Notes under the pieces: generated by a model
The model's input: the letters and a program-made list of their open reading frames with translations, nothing else
Database searches by the model: none
Told to the model about the DNA's origin: nothing
Position numbers and translations under genes: made by a program
From: Siphonodentalium dalli
Lineage: Eukaryota; Mollusca; Scaphopoda; Gadilida; Siphonodentaliidae
DNA: 64,000 nt
NCBI GenBank assembly: GCA_032622095.1
Contig: CP136066.1
Location: 207,600,978-207,664,977, forward strand
Reading direction: 5' to 3'
Part shown: positions 1-11,289 of the stretch, piece by piece
How positions within the stretch are numbered: the first letter of the stretch is position 1
Layout: each line of letters starts with the position of its first letter

Positions 1-40
1 TTTGCAAAATTTCAGGAAGCTCCAGTCGTGAAAGGGTTAA
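1..40 (+). mobile_element. TTAA-2 element, right end only
   Basis: Last 40 bases of an element of the TTAA-2 family (TIR CCCTTTCATGAC), ending AGTCGTGAAAGGG then TTAA. The rest lies left of the window. Confidence 0.8.
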
Positions 41-231
41 TTATATACACAGATAATTGTTATTGTGAGAGGAGAATATTCCTCTTGCAAATGAAGGATA
101 CATGAAAGAGATCGTTATTGACAGTTATTAATGCAGAAATTTTTGACGACGATTCTTCATTCACAATGGAGAAGTGGATTTTAGTGAAAATTACAATCAC
201 AACAGATCAGTGCTAATTATGATAACTGGTG

Positions 232-311
232 TTAACACGTTGACTGCCAGCTACGAGTTAACTCGTACTTTTTGCATGTAATTGAATGGGGGTCGGCAGT
301 CAACGTGTTAA
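232..311 (+). mobile_element. TTAA-5 mini element, 80 bp
   Basis: TTAA, then CACGTTGACTGCC; the right end is GGCAGTCAACGTG then TTAA, so the termini are perfect 13-bp inverted repeats. Only about 46 bp lie between them. The flanks on both sides carry similar CAGATCAGTGCYAATTAYGA segments, a local duplication. Confidence 0.8.
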
Positions 312-685
312 CTGCAGATCAGTGCCAATTACGATAGCTTATGTTAACCTGTCGAGTAGCAATTGTACCAAGTACATTGAAGTGTTTTGTTTGAAGAGTA
401 TTTTATGTCAGATGTTGGCTCCTGTGGTATATTCAAAACCCCAGGATTTCCAAAATTATCATGGTGCACTATCCTAGAATATCCAAGGAAGGGATGTTTT
501 TTCTTCCTGCTAAATCTCATGAATTCCTGAGAAATCTGATATATTTGCAAGGTTTGGTTAAGTAGATCATTGAGATTTCGAAACTATCTAGTTGATTCCA
601 TAGTTTAATGAAGCATTAATTGATCACATGTCATGTGATAGCCGTATTTTATACAGTGCTGTAAATATTGCCTGGAATGTTATAT

Positions 686-763
686 TTAACACAATAACTG
701 CCGACTGAGTAATCACATACTTTTTGCATGTAATTGAATGAGTGTCGGTAGTGAACATGTTAA
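686..763 (+). mobile_element. TTAA-5 mini element, diverged
   Basis: Same 78-80 bp layout as the copy at 232: TTAACACAATAACTGCCGAC at the left, then the shared centre TTTTTGCATGTAATTGAATG, and GTAGTGAACATGTTAA at the right. Confidence 0.75.
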
Positions 764-1014
764 GCCATGTCGTTAACAACCCAAAATTCATCAGGATGTG
801 GACTTTCTGCTGTAAAAGAATAAAAGCTGTAGCTACGGACACGTAATAAAATATCATGCACATTGTAAGATAGAGATGCATATATCATTTCATTGTTTTG
901 AATAAAATTGTCCCCATTCTTATCTAAACTTCTAGTTCTGATTGTGACGCTACCCTAGTGTCATAAAATACATCTGTTAAAATTTCACATTCCTTTTCTC
1001 TTTGATGATTTCTG

Positions 1015-1133
1015 TTAACCCTTTACCCAACAAACCGGCCAAAACCGGGCCAAATAAAGCTTCAACAGCCTAAAATATCTTATATATAAGAGAATGCATT
1101 GGCACAGGGCCGTTCTGTTGGGTAAAGGGTTAA
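1015..1133 (+). mobile_element. TTAA-1 element, internally deleted
   Basis: Both termini are intact (TTAACCCTTTACCCAACAAA and TCTGTTGGGTAAAGGGTTAA), but only half of one internal palindrome is left. Full copies are 360-450 bp. Confidence 0.85.
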
Positions 1134-1162
1134 CATTTTGGTGAGTGACATACAGACCTCAA

Positions 1163-1465
1163 AGTATGGTGCTGAACTTTTGCAGAATGAGGTCCCCAGA
1201 GGGTGAATTTAGTGACCAAATTCATCCTCTGTGGACCTCATTCTGTATGGCCTCATTTGCTATGGGAGACCTTGACAGATTTAAGTTCCCAGTTGGTAAT
1301 GTTCACCCATTGGGTACCTCAATTATTCATTGTGTCGTCTGATTTTCATTTTTAGTTCAGTTTCGCTTTATCCCCCAATTCGCAGATGATATAATGCATA
1401 ATCGAGTGCACATCACCATCGTCGCCATCCAGGAAGTTAAATCTGAGTCTAGGTCTCCCATCCAA
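1163..1465 (+). mobile_element. Degraded hAT-1 relative
   Basis: TGCAGAATGAGGTCCCCAGA begins a foldback typical of hAT-1. The internal segment (TTTAGTT..., CGCAGATGATATAATGCATAATCGAG, GTGCACATCACCATC) matches the centre of longer copies, with many differences. No clear ends. Confidence 0.6.
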
Positions 1466-1509
1466 TGTTTGATGAATCGAGAACATAAATAACTATAGGT
1501 ATGACATCC

Positions 1510-4300
1510 CAATGGGACTAAGGATACCCCCGTGTTTTTAAAATAAGATGTTTCACATGTAGACCACGGGATGAAAATCCTAGGACGCTTAGAAGTTTGT
1601 CTGCAACTTTTAGGGTACTACAAGAACTTTATATTTTCATAGCAAGATTGTTTTCTTGTAACAGATTGTAAAATGTTCTGGTTTCGGGAGTTGCACATTC
1701 GCGAGAAAAACATGTTTTTGTTAGCCGTTTTCATGTACATTCTCACTAAAATATATTACAAGTTAATTCAGACAATTTGGTGATTATACTAAATGGAATA
1801 TGACAAAATCTTTCAATAAACACGAAAAGCACAAATAGAACGACATATTTACACCCAGAATGACATTTTGAATATTAAATTCCCCAGAATGGCGCCTGAC
1901 GTTCGATGAAATAGAGTTACTGTTCTTGACGTTACATGCATTCCACCGGCGAATAGTGTTATTCCTCTGGGCGTCACGTGTATTTAACAGAATATCTACG
2001 CTGAAATTGCATCGACTTGAGGGTCAGTAAATGTTTTGGTATAAATATGAAATTAATAAAAACAAAATTATGTGTGGATATACAATTTTAACTAACATTG
2101 GGGTGCATTATTTCGCTCATAAAATAATAAAGGCCAATAGGCCCTATATATAGTACCGGGTACGTGTTCTCAAAATCCGCGGCCTTGGCTTCGATCATAT
2201 ATACAGTTTAACTGAACAAATGGTATAGTTTTACAATTTTGATGGCGCAAAACTTTCTCGGGACACATTTTGTCGCCATGCATATAGCCTTATAGACCCA
2301 GACAATCATACTATTCAAGTTTATTTTAAATTATAAGGTGAAAAGTGCATGTGCAGATGTTCCGTTGAGAACTTGAGTGCTACATGTATTCGTGTCCGAT
2401 ATCGTGACAACCGTGCGCTCGCCACAGGACATGGTCGTATATTTAGTAGACTTATCTCAAACGCCGAATACATGCACATACAGGTTATATGGGCTTGTCG
2501 GAATGATTAATGCCCATCATAATTGTCACTGAAAAATCGTGCGATATGTCCAACATTGTTCACGAAATAATAAAAAACAAGCATATATATAACAAGATAT
2601 ATAAATGCATCGATATGGACGTCAATATAAAGTGTGTTTATTTAGTTCACCTTAGAATTACATACTAATACATCTCCCTTGACCTCGAGATATTAAACAT
2701 TCCCAAACTCTTTAAAACTTAATAATTTTGTATATCTTTATTTCCATTTAAAACAAAACAACTTTCAAACTGATTGGTCAATATTCGAATCTATTTTCTG
2801 GCCGAAATGTCAAATTACTTCTGTTGGTTCGGGTATGCATGGAATGTCCAACATTGAACATTTTGACCAAAGTTAGGACTACCCGGTCGCCACGCTCATG
2901 CATGCAGTGCCTCAACTTGTTTTAAAATTTCGCCAGGTAATACCCTGCCATTATAATTCGCGACTTGCATTTATGATCCAATAAACAGTCAAATACAAAT
3001 ATCGTATACTTTGTTTTATATGAGGTCATTCCGTGAAGAGTTATATTATTAACTTTGAAATAACTTTTCATGCGCGGTATATATATCATCATCATGATGT
3101 AGTCAGCCATGTGTAACTGCTATATGTCGGTATAGTGGACAAGATATTACATGTGCATAAACTTGCACGAACTGTTCAGTATATAAATAACTTAGTAAAA
3201 ATAAATAAACAAAAATAGAAACATGGAATTTCCAGAATTGTTGTTATCTGCACGCCAAAATATAGAGGCTTATTTGACTCGGACACATGCCCTCCAAGAG
3301 TTATACTGAACTAGAACCTATCATTTTCGTCCCCGTAAAAACAGTACATAACAGCATGCATGGACATATTCCTTAAACTTTTCACGCCTGCATAATTCAC
3401 ATCGTGGACTGCATTGTATATACGCATATTTAAACACCTCGCATATTTAAGGGGAAAATTGCAAGGCGAGATCTACAAAACTAGTTAGTTGAAAATTATC
3501 ACATGAACGAATTAATAGCTTAAGTTCATATGATATTTGATTGTAAAAGATAATTAACGGAAAACATAACGATAAATACGAACCCATCACCATCGTGCTT
3601 GAAAAGTTCAACTTATATATAGGCCTATATATATAGACTTATGCACACCAGACTCTAAATGAAATGGTATCTGGTAAATATTCGGTAAGATATTATGGAT
3701 TAATATAATGTCTGCCCTATCTCTGAAACACAGTGCCATTGTCGGTGGAATAGAATAAAGAGAAAGTGCCGCGTGAAGTAAAAATAGTTTCCCGTTAAGA
3801 CCTGGCGTAACACTAATTTTCCGGACAATCGCGTGCTTGGTTTCGCTTCCGATTCCAGAAATTCAATTAATCGGAATGGCACGTGTAATTGATGTAATTT
3901 TTGTTGTGACTTTAATCTGTTTCTTGATTTGAAACTATATCGGGTTTATGTATTGTATAACTTCCTGGTAAAGTGTTGATTGTTTTTGGAGGAATCCATT
4001 TACAATGAATGCATATTTATCGACCTTTGATATTATTGACAGAATGCGTCTAAATAACGGAATATCACGACGGAACGAACCGCGTGCACCGGCGGTATAT
4101 TTTTCAGATAAACTTTTGCTCTGTATTCGAAAATGTGCAACTCCCGAGGCCAGAACATTTGCGAAATATGTTTATTGACACGTAACCTTCCAACATTTAC
4201 CAAAATTATGTGGTACCTCAAAAGTTGCAGAGCAATGACAGCTTAGGATTTTCATCCCATGGTCTAATGTCAGTAAACATTTAGTTAAAATAATAAAATA
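1510..4300. mobile_element. Possible old ~2.8 kb element bounded by inverted repeats
   Basis: About 110 bp at the left (roughly 1510-1625, including GGGATGAAAATCCTA and CTGCAACTTTTAGGGTAC) is repeated in inverse orientation at 4210-4300 (GTACCTCAAAAGTTGCAG, TAGGATTTTCATCCCATGGT). The 2.55 kb between them holds no recognisable coding sequence and few of the repeats that crowd the rest of the window. It may be a decayed DNA transposon, or two inverted copies of a shorter repeat. Confidence 0.4.
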
Positions 4301-4359
4301 ACAGTTCCCATTGCAGGTGCACAACCCTAACCCTAATTTTAAACCTACCGGTATTACCG

Positions 4360-4760
4360 AAAAATGTAGGAATAAAAGCTCGGGACAAAATTATGCATGT
4401 TGTGAAAATGTTCTAAGTAGAAAAGGGGAATAACTCCACAAAAAAAATCGGACAGACATCATAATCGCAGATGCACAGGTTCCCATGGTAATAAATATCG
4501 GTGCCAAGATTAAAAAACATTGATCTAAAAATGTAGGAATAAAAGCTCGGACAAAATTATGCATGTTGCAAAAACATTTCTAAGTCGAAAAAGGGGGATA
4601 ACTCCTGATAATTCCACCAAAAAATGTCGGACAAACATCATAATCGCAGGTGCACAGGTTCCCATGGTGTTTGATGTCTGTGCCAAGTTTCACGGAAATT
4701 GATAAAAAAAACGACTGAGAAAATCTCTGGACAAATTTGTGTCCATGGAAGGACAAGCTG
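4360..4760 (+). repeat. Two tandem copies of a ~200-bp dispersed repeat
   Basis: Segments starting AAAATGTAGGAATAAAAGCT occur at about 4361 and 4527. Each runs through 'AAGGGG(A/G)ATAACTCC', 'CATAATCGCAG(A/G)TGCACAGG' and 'TTCCCATGGT'. Related segments occur at 33270-33420, 33460-33610 and 63640-63780, so this is a dispersed family. Confidence 0.65.
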
Positions 4761-4763
4761 ATT

Positions 4764-4810
4764 CCAGTATACCCCCCCCCCCCTAACTTCGTTGCGGGGG
4801 GTATAATAAC
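4764..4810 (+). repeat. CCAGTATACCCCCC palindromic end motif (left)
   Basis: TATACCCCC...TTCGTTGCGGGGGGTATA forms a short hairpin. A similar one lies at 8153-8198, so the two may bracket the composite repeat region 4764-8198. Ends of this type are common in marine invertebrate repeats (general impression). Confidence 0.5.
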
Positions 4811-4844
4811 AGCTGGGCTGTCACCATGTGAATTCCCTCAAGTG

Positions 4845-5492
4845 GCATAAACATGACTGTCGCCCGGTGCATACCCCCATGTGGCTGTCGCCCATTGCAT
4901 ACCCCCATGTGGCATAAACATGACTGTCGCCCGGTGGATACCCCCTCCCCCCCACAGCTGGACTGTGGCATAAACATGGCTATCGCCTGGTGCATACCCC
5001 CGCCCATGTGGCATAAACACAACTGTCACCCGGTGCATACCCCCATGGGACATAAACATGGCTGTCATCCGGTGCATACCCCCATGTGACATAAACATGG
5101 CTGTCACCCGGTGCATACCCCCATGTGACATAAACATGGCTATCACTCGGTACATACCCCCATGGGACATAAACATGGCTGTCACCCGGTGCATACCCCC
5201 ATGTGACATAAACATGGCTGTCACCCGGTGCATACCCACATGTGTCATAAACATGGCTGTCACACGGTGCATACCCCCATGGGACATAAACATGGCTGTC
5301 ACCCGGTGCATACCCCCATGTGACATAAACATGGCTGTCACCCGGTGCATACCCCCATGTGACATAAACATGGCTGTCACCCGGTGCATACCCCCATGGG
5401 ACATAAACATGGCTGTCACCCGGTGCATACCCCCATGGGGCATAAACATTGCGGTCACCCAGTGCATACCCCCATGGGACATAAACATGGCT
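4845..5492 (+). repeat. 39-bp minisatellite, about 16 copies
   Basis: A unit containing CACCCGGTGCATACCCCCAT followed by GTGACATAAACATGG repeats at 39 bp. Early units (to about 5050) are irregular and later ones nearly identical. Because 39 is a multiple of three and the unit lacks stops in several frames, it creates long spurious reading frames on both strands (up to 229 codons on the minus strand). I do not regard these as genes. Confidence 0.95.
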
Positions 5493-5564
5493 AAAATACT
5501 CAGACCAAGAGGCACAAAAAAATACAAATTTACATATAAACAAACAAGAGCACGCCGTCGGGGC

Positions 5565-5735
5565 GTGGCATAATACGCCAGTTTCTGGAGTAGAATGGGG
5601 CATGTAGACAGAACCCATATTCGAACTTGATCTGTATTTTGGGGTGGTAAACTAATATACCAAATTTGGTTCAGTTCACTTGATTCAATCTAAAGTTATC
5701 ATCCGGAAACTGAAAATCAGGTAAAATCTAAGTAA
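5565..5735 (+). repeat. Dispersed repeat segment 'CCAAATTTGGTTCAG ... ATCATCCGGAAAC'
   Basis: Contains ATATTCGAACTTGATCTGTA, CCAAATTTGGTTCAGTTCAC and AAAGTTATCATCCGGAAAC. Nearly the same text recurs at 7885-8020 and, diverged, at 21500-21650, 21770-21870, 30680-30760 and 30780-30930. Confidence 0.7.
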
Positions 5736-5842
5736 AATGAAAGTGTCAATGACACTGCAGCTCAACTTGGAAAGGGAATAATTTCATGTGTTACAGTCAA
5801 TGGAGTGATTAGGAATGTGGAAAGTTGAAAGGCCTAGTTATG

Positions 5843-7765
5843 CAAAAAGTGAAATCCAAGATGGCCACTGGCAGCCATGTTTTTTTGCCGAATGACCCCA
5901 AACAGACTCATTCCCCTTAAGGCTTTACATGTCATTGTTAACATCCATAACTAATTTCATGATGATCCGACCAAAGCTACGACCTGTAGCCCGTGCCAAA
6001 GGATTTAGTCATGCAAAGAGTAAAATCCAAGATGGCTGCTGCCAGCCATATTTTTTGCCAAATGACCCCAAAATGACTCGTTCCCATCTACATGTCATTG
6101 TTAACATCCATGACTAATTTCATGATGATCCAACCAAAGCTACGACCTGTAGCCCGTGCCAAAGGATTTAGTCATGCAAAGAGTAAAATCCAAGATGGCT
6201 GCTGCCAGCCATGTTTTTTGGCCGAACAACCCCAAAATGACTCGTCCCCATCTACATGTCAATATTATTATTAACATCAATGACAAATTTCATGATGATC
6301 AGACGAACAGTACGACCTGTAGCCCGCGCCAAATGGATTGAATTTTGAAATCCAAGATGGCCACTGGCGGCCATGTTTTTTTGCCGAATGACCCCAAACT
6401 TACTCGTTCTCATCTACATGTCATTGTTAACATCCATGACAAATTTCATGAAGATTCGACCAAAGCTACGACCTGTAGCCCGTGCAGAAAGATTTAGTCA
6501 TGCAAAGAGTAAAATCCAGATGGCTGCTGGTGGCCATGTTTTTTGGCCGAACGACCCCAAAATGACTCGTTCCCATCTACATGTCAATATTAACATCGAT
6601 GACCAATTTAATGATGAAAAGTACGACCTGTAGCCCGTGCTAATGGGTTGAATTTTGAAATTCAAGATGGCCACTGACGGCCATGTTTTCTTGCCGAATG
6701 ACCCCAAAATTACTCGTTCTCATCTAGATGTCATTGTTAACATCCATGACAAATTTCATGAAGATCCGACCAAAGCTACGACCTGTAGCCCGTGCAGAAG
6801 GATTTAGTCATGCAAAGAGTAAAATCCAAGATGGCTGCGGGCAGCCATGTTTTTTGGCCGAACGACCCCAAAATGACTCGTTCCCATCTACATGTCAATA
6901 TTAACATCGATGACAAATTTCATTATGATCAGACGAACAGTACGACCTGTAGCCCGTGTTGATGGATTGAATTTTGAAATTCAAGATGGCCACCGGCGGC
7001 CATGTTTTTTTGCCGAATGACCCCAAAATTACTCGTTCTCATCTATATGTCAATGTCAACAGCCATGACAAATCTCATAATGATCCGACCAACGGTACGA
7101 CCTGTAGCCCGTGCAGAAGATTTAGTCATGCAAAGAGTAAAATCCAAGATGGCTGCTGGCAGCCATGTTTTTTGGCCGAACGACCCCAAAATGACTCGTT
7201 TCCATCTACATGTCAATATTAACATCGATGACAAATTTCATTATGATCAGACGAACAGTACAACCTGTAGCCCGTGTTGATGGATTGAATTTTGAAATTC
7301 AAGATGGCCACTGGCGGCCATGTTTTTTTGCCGAATGACCCCAAAATTACTCGTTCTCATCTAGATGTCAATGTCAACAGCCATGACAAATCTCATAATG
7401 ATCCGACCAAAGGTACGACCTGTAGCCCGTGCCAAAGGATTTAGTCATGCAAAGAGTAAAATCCAAGATGGCTGCTGGTGGCCATGTTTTTTTGCCCAAT
7501 GACCCCAAAATGGTTCGTTCCCATCTACATGTCATTGTTAACATCCATGACAAATTTCATGAAGATTCGACCAAAGCTACGACCTGTAGCTCGTGCCAAA
7601 GGATTTAGTCATGCAAAGAGTAAAATCCAAGATGGCTGCTGGCGGCCATTTTTTTTGGCCGAACGACCCCAAAATGACTCGTTCCTATCTACATGTCAAT
7701 ATTAACATCCATGACAAATTTCATAATGATCTGACCAAAGGTACGACCTGTAGCCCGTGCTAAAG
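5843..7765 (+). repeat. ~160-bp tandem array, about 12 units of two subtypes
   Basis: Subtype A starts GATTTAGTCATGCAAAGAGT and continues CCAAGATGGCTGCTG. Subtype B has GGATTGAATTTTGAAATYCA and then AAGATGGCCACTGG. Order by start: B 5845, A 6001, A 6164, B 6334, A 6491, B 6653, A 6810, B 6967, A 7130, B 7287, A 7439, A 7603. The central part alternates B-A with a period of about 320 bp. All units share CTCGTTCYCATCTACATGTC and TACGACCTGTAGCCCGTG. Confidence 0.9.
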
Positions 7766-8200
7766 GAAATTGTTGACGAGTCACGCACACACACCCGGAC
7801 GACTGATACCAAGCCATGGCAATAGCTCAAACTTTACAAAGTAAAGTTGAGTTAAAAAGGGACATAACTCAGTCAAAATCAGGCGGACGAACCCATATTC
7901 GAACTTGATCTGTATTTGTGTGGTAAACTAACATACCAAATTTGGTTCAGTTCACTCGATTCAATCTAAAGTTATCATCCGGAAACCAAAAGCGGACGGA
8001 CGGACAACCCATTTACGTAATACAACCATTTTTTCAAACGGGCGTAAAAAAACATTTACAGATAAACAAAAATGGATATCTGCTTTAAAAAATAAAGATA
8101 GATAACTCTAGACCGAAAAACCCAAATACAACTATTGAACACTCATTGGATATCCAGTATACCCACCATTTCCTTCAGTCATGGGGGGGGGTATAATTAT
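7766..8200 (+). repeat. Array tail, CGGACGGACGGACA segment and right CAGTATACCC motif
   Basis: After the last unit come GTTGACGAGTCACG, AAGCCATGGCAATAGCTC, a second copy of the segment seen at 5565-5735 ending GCGGACGGACGGACAA, and then the hairpin motif at 8153-8198. A similar tail (GTTGACAAATGCATGGACGC, CCAAGGCAATAGCT) occurs at 47645-47690. Confidence 0.65.
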
Positions 8201-9404
8201 CCCGCACATTAGTTATAACAAACATTTGATCAGTTTTATAGATTTATTATTTGTATGTTAAGCGGAAAATACATTTTGACAAGGTCGAGGTTATATACAG
8301 AGTATATATTGTAAACTGGTTTCAACAGTTAATTGTCATATTTGATACTATGTGCAGATAAAGAGATTTTGGTCATCTGACTAGAAGAGATTAAAATATG
8401 TTGTGTTTACCACCTCAGAACTGTTCGTAGCAGTTTAACACTTTCTGGTTAGGTTTAAGAAGATGAGATAATATCTACTCTTATCAGTTTTAAGCACCAC
8501 AACTCAATTCAGATCCAATAACATTGTGATATGTATTACAATGGTATGAAGCATGCAATTTCAAATGAAATTCAGGTAAACATTAATATTCATCAACAAA
8601 TGGTCATGTATCAAGTGATGTCATCAGTAATGATTTTCCGTTTCAATTTCTGTTCATTTGTAGAGATGTTCAGATAGTAAACTCAATGAACAACTGAGGT
8701 GTTGGAAGTCATTAGCTCAACATCCCTACAAATGAATGAATGGGAATTAACCACCCACATCGAGTAACCAAATGGTTGTACCTGTAATATTGTGGACAGC
8801 TAACATGTTCCTGGCGTAATACCAAAGAAAGGAAGACCTTTATGAATATGACCGACACTCCCCACCCTCACACATCCAACTATATCTCCATGACCAAACT
8901 CAAATAAAAACTTAACACAGATATCCACCCCATATATTTTCTACTTTTTCATGAGAAGCATTTGAAAATTTAAAATTTTCTGACACATATTTAAAGCCAC
9001 AAATAATGTTTGCAACATCAAATTTTTATGATACAGGCATATTATATATCATGGAAACAGCATTCAAAATAATTTGTAAAACTTGGGGGGAGGGGGGGAT
9101 AATTTGTAGAACTGGGGGTGGGGTGGGAGATAATGGCAGAACTATAATGAACCCATTTCCCTGATTTCCAGTTGAAAATTATTACGTCATTATTTTGCAG
9201 GTGATGTAATAATGGCGCATTGAATGTATCTCATGAATACATACAAGATAAAAACGACGTAGCCTCATATAGCCAGTGTCCGTCAAGTGCAATGCTTAAC
9301 AGCATCCAATCAAAATCTTGCAAATGAATGTCATGAGCAAGCAGCAGATGATAGGTCGAAAGTAATAAGATGAGCAGTAGTTTATATTGAGTTAAACCAG
9401 CGTG
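8201..9404. other. No gene seen; AT-rich flank
   Basis: I see no gene. A remnant resembling the TTAA-6 centre (GATGTTCAGATAGTAAACTC and a partial inverse) lies at about 8663-8735, and G-rich runs lie at 9086-9130. Confidence 0.5.
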
Positions 9405-9598
9405 TACAGTAATGCCCTAAATAATCGACTCCTTTAACCACAGAAGAATTATGGGTAAATTTTCCGGATTTAGTCGGAAATATGGCTTGTTGTCATTCAT
9501 AGGAAAGCTCTGTGAGAGCCATATTTCCGACTTAATCCTGAAAAATTACCCATAACTCTGATTTAGTTAAGGAGTCGATTATTTAGGGCATTACTGTA
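9405..9598. mobile_element. TA-1 full-palindrome element
   Basis: TA then CAGTAATGCCCTAAATAATC at the left, and the inverse ending GGGCATTACTG then TA at the right. The element is a near-complete palindrome with arms of about 95 bp. TA flanks and CAGT-type ends fit Tc1/mariner-type non-autonomous elements. Confidence 0.85.
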
Positions 9599-9720
9599 CT
9601 ATCGTTTGTTCGAGGTGCTGGTTTATGTTGAAGATCTGTTCCATTGGTCTTCTATAGCTGAGTTTAGGCCAAGCGATTTGTCCTTATAATATTACTAATG
9701 CTCTTGATAAAATGTCACTA

Positions 9721-10122
9721 TTAAACGCCCACTTAATTTTTGTACCACCAGATCACATTATATGCAACATGTTTCATATTATATAACATTTGAAGGAGGA
9801 AGCTCCAAAACATTGTTTTATCAACTGATCCGGTCGAATAAACTGGGAACATGTTTTTTTTTGCAGAGGTGTTCTGTGCTTAAAGTCTATTATTCTGAAT
9901 GGAAGGGGAATAACTATCTCTTAGTTTGAATTCTAATGCATTCTGGGTCATTCTTGGAATGAATCTGAGAATCTCTGTCACTTGGCGGACCCTCCTAGGC
10001 CACAGCTGTTCTGTATTTTGGTGGAATATATATATTGTTGGTTCCTCTTCCAAATGGTATATAATATGGAATATATTGTGTATAATGTTATATGGGCATT
10101 CAAAAATTAAGTGGGCCTTTAA
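9721..10122. mobile_element. TTAA-7-like element with inverted ends
   Basis: TTAA then ACGCCCACTTAATTTTTG at the left; CAAAAATTAAGTGGGCCT then TTAA at the right. The inverted repeat continues loosely for about 80 bp (TATATAACATTTGAAGGAGG versus the inverse of CCTCTTCCAAATGGTATATA). The 88-codon frame inside is not recognisable. Confidence 0.65.
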
Positions 10123-10527
10123 TGTAAAATCTATTGTACATCATACTGCCTTAGGCCATTTACAATTGACGAAAAATCCTGCTCAAGAGTAAACTCAATA
10201 GGAGAGTAATGGAGCAGACCTTCAACCTAAACCAGCATCCAGTACAACCAATATCACGCTGGAAAGATGAACTGGATGAGCGGGTGAAATCATGAGCAGA
10301 CTGAGTGATCTTAGCAGGTGAATCAACTCCATGAGCAGACGAGTGATCGTATGATCATTGAGACAATGAATGATATGTATGGAAAGACTGTACTGAGCCA
10401 GTCGTCTTGCATTATCGTGATATATATATGATAGAAGTTGAGAAATGCCAATGTCGGTGGGCGTTCATAGAGTATTAAATCTGGTCAAAATATGATGATA
10501 ATCTCATCAAATAAACATTTATCATTC
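10123..10527. other. No gene seen
   Basis: Unique-looking sequence with a few GATGAGC/ATGAGCAGAC near-repeats (10270-10350). No coding sequence recognised. Confidence 0.5.
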
Positions 10528-10889
10528 TAAAGATGGTCTATTTCTTCAGGGTCACAATACAACAACAACATATCTTTACAAATCCCGACTGGAAATACTG
10601 AAGATGGGATATATTGTTTATATATAAAGGCATAATAAGGTGGTTTAATTCAGGTAATCTGTTAACTGATCTGCAGTTCTCCGTGGCTGCTGACAAAATA
10701 GTTACGCGCCGAACATCTTCGCGTGGATTTGTTCTAAAAATAGCACCCAAAAATGTCCGCTGATATGATAAGATAAATCAAAATAAAATTTATATTTATT
10801 TATAGAAACTTGGTGTTCTTGATTCATACCTATTATTTTATAACCCCTAATCTATATAAAACATTCTGGGAAGAGATAGACCATCTTTA
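10528..10889 (+). mobile_element. T-1 element (TAAAGATGG ends), 362 bp
   Basis: Termini TAAAGATGGTCTATTTCTTC and GAAGAGATAGACCATCTTTA are inverted repeats matching at 19 of 20 bases. The internal text (CTGAAGATGGGATATATTGT, TCTAAAAATAGCACCC) recurs in the copies at 23780, 37378 and 50917-51533. Confidence 0.8.
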
Positions 10890-11051
10890 ATCGATAAATA
10901 TAACTACTCATCAGGGTTAATATTACCAACACCGTGAATCACATGTGTTATGTGCATTGCAAGCCCATTCCAACTGGAATCCAGTAACATCCGTAACACA
11001 TGGGTTGAATAAATAATAAACATTCTTCCTGGCCTTTCATGTGGGTTCATG

Positions 11052-11289
11052 GTGACGGGAGCTGTGCTGGTGCAGCATTAAAGATCCTGTGCCAGTGCAT
11101 TCACAGGGAGCCTCACATATAATTATAAGGGAATGCACTGGCTTGTAACAAGGTAAAGGTAAATATTGTTAGTCCAATGTATTCTCTTATATATGTGAGG
11201 CTCCCTATGGGAGACTCATATATATAATAGAATGCATTGGCACAGGCTTTTCACAAAATTTCAGGAAGCTCCATTCATGGAAGAGTTAA
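11052..11289 (+). mobile_element. TTAA-2 element, left end degraded
   Basis: Contains GAGCTGTGCTGGTGCAGCAT, two palindromes of the shared module, and a right end CATTCATGGAAGAG then TTAA. The left TTAACCCTTT is not recognisable. Confidence 0.8.

Noticed and set aside
4320-4336. ACCCTAACCCTAA, telomere-like
   Set aside because: Only two units; too short to mean anything about chromosome position.
4838-5527. 229-codon minus-strand open frame
   Set aside because: Produced entirely by the 39-bp minisatellite; similar long frames exist in other frames and on the other strand.
5929-7705. Several 60-92 codon frames on both strands
   Set aside because: They repeat the same peptide text because they lie in the ~160-bp tandem array.
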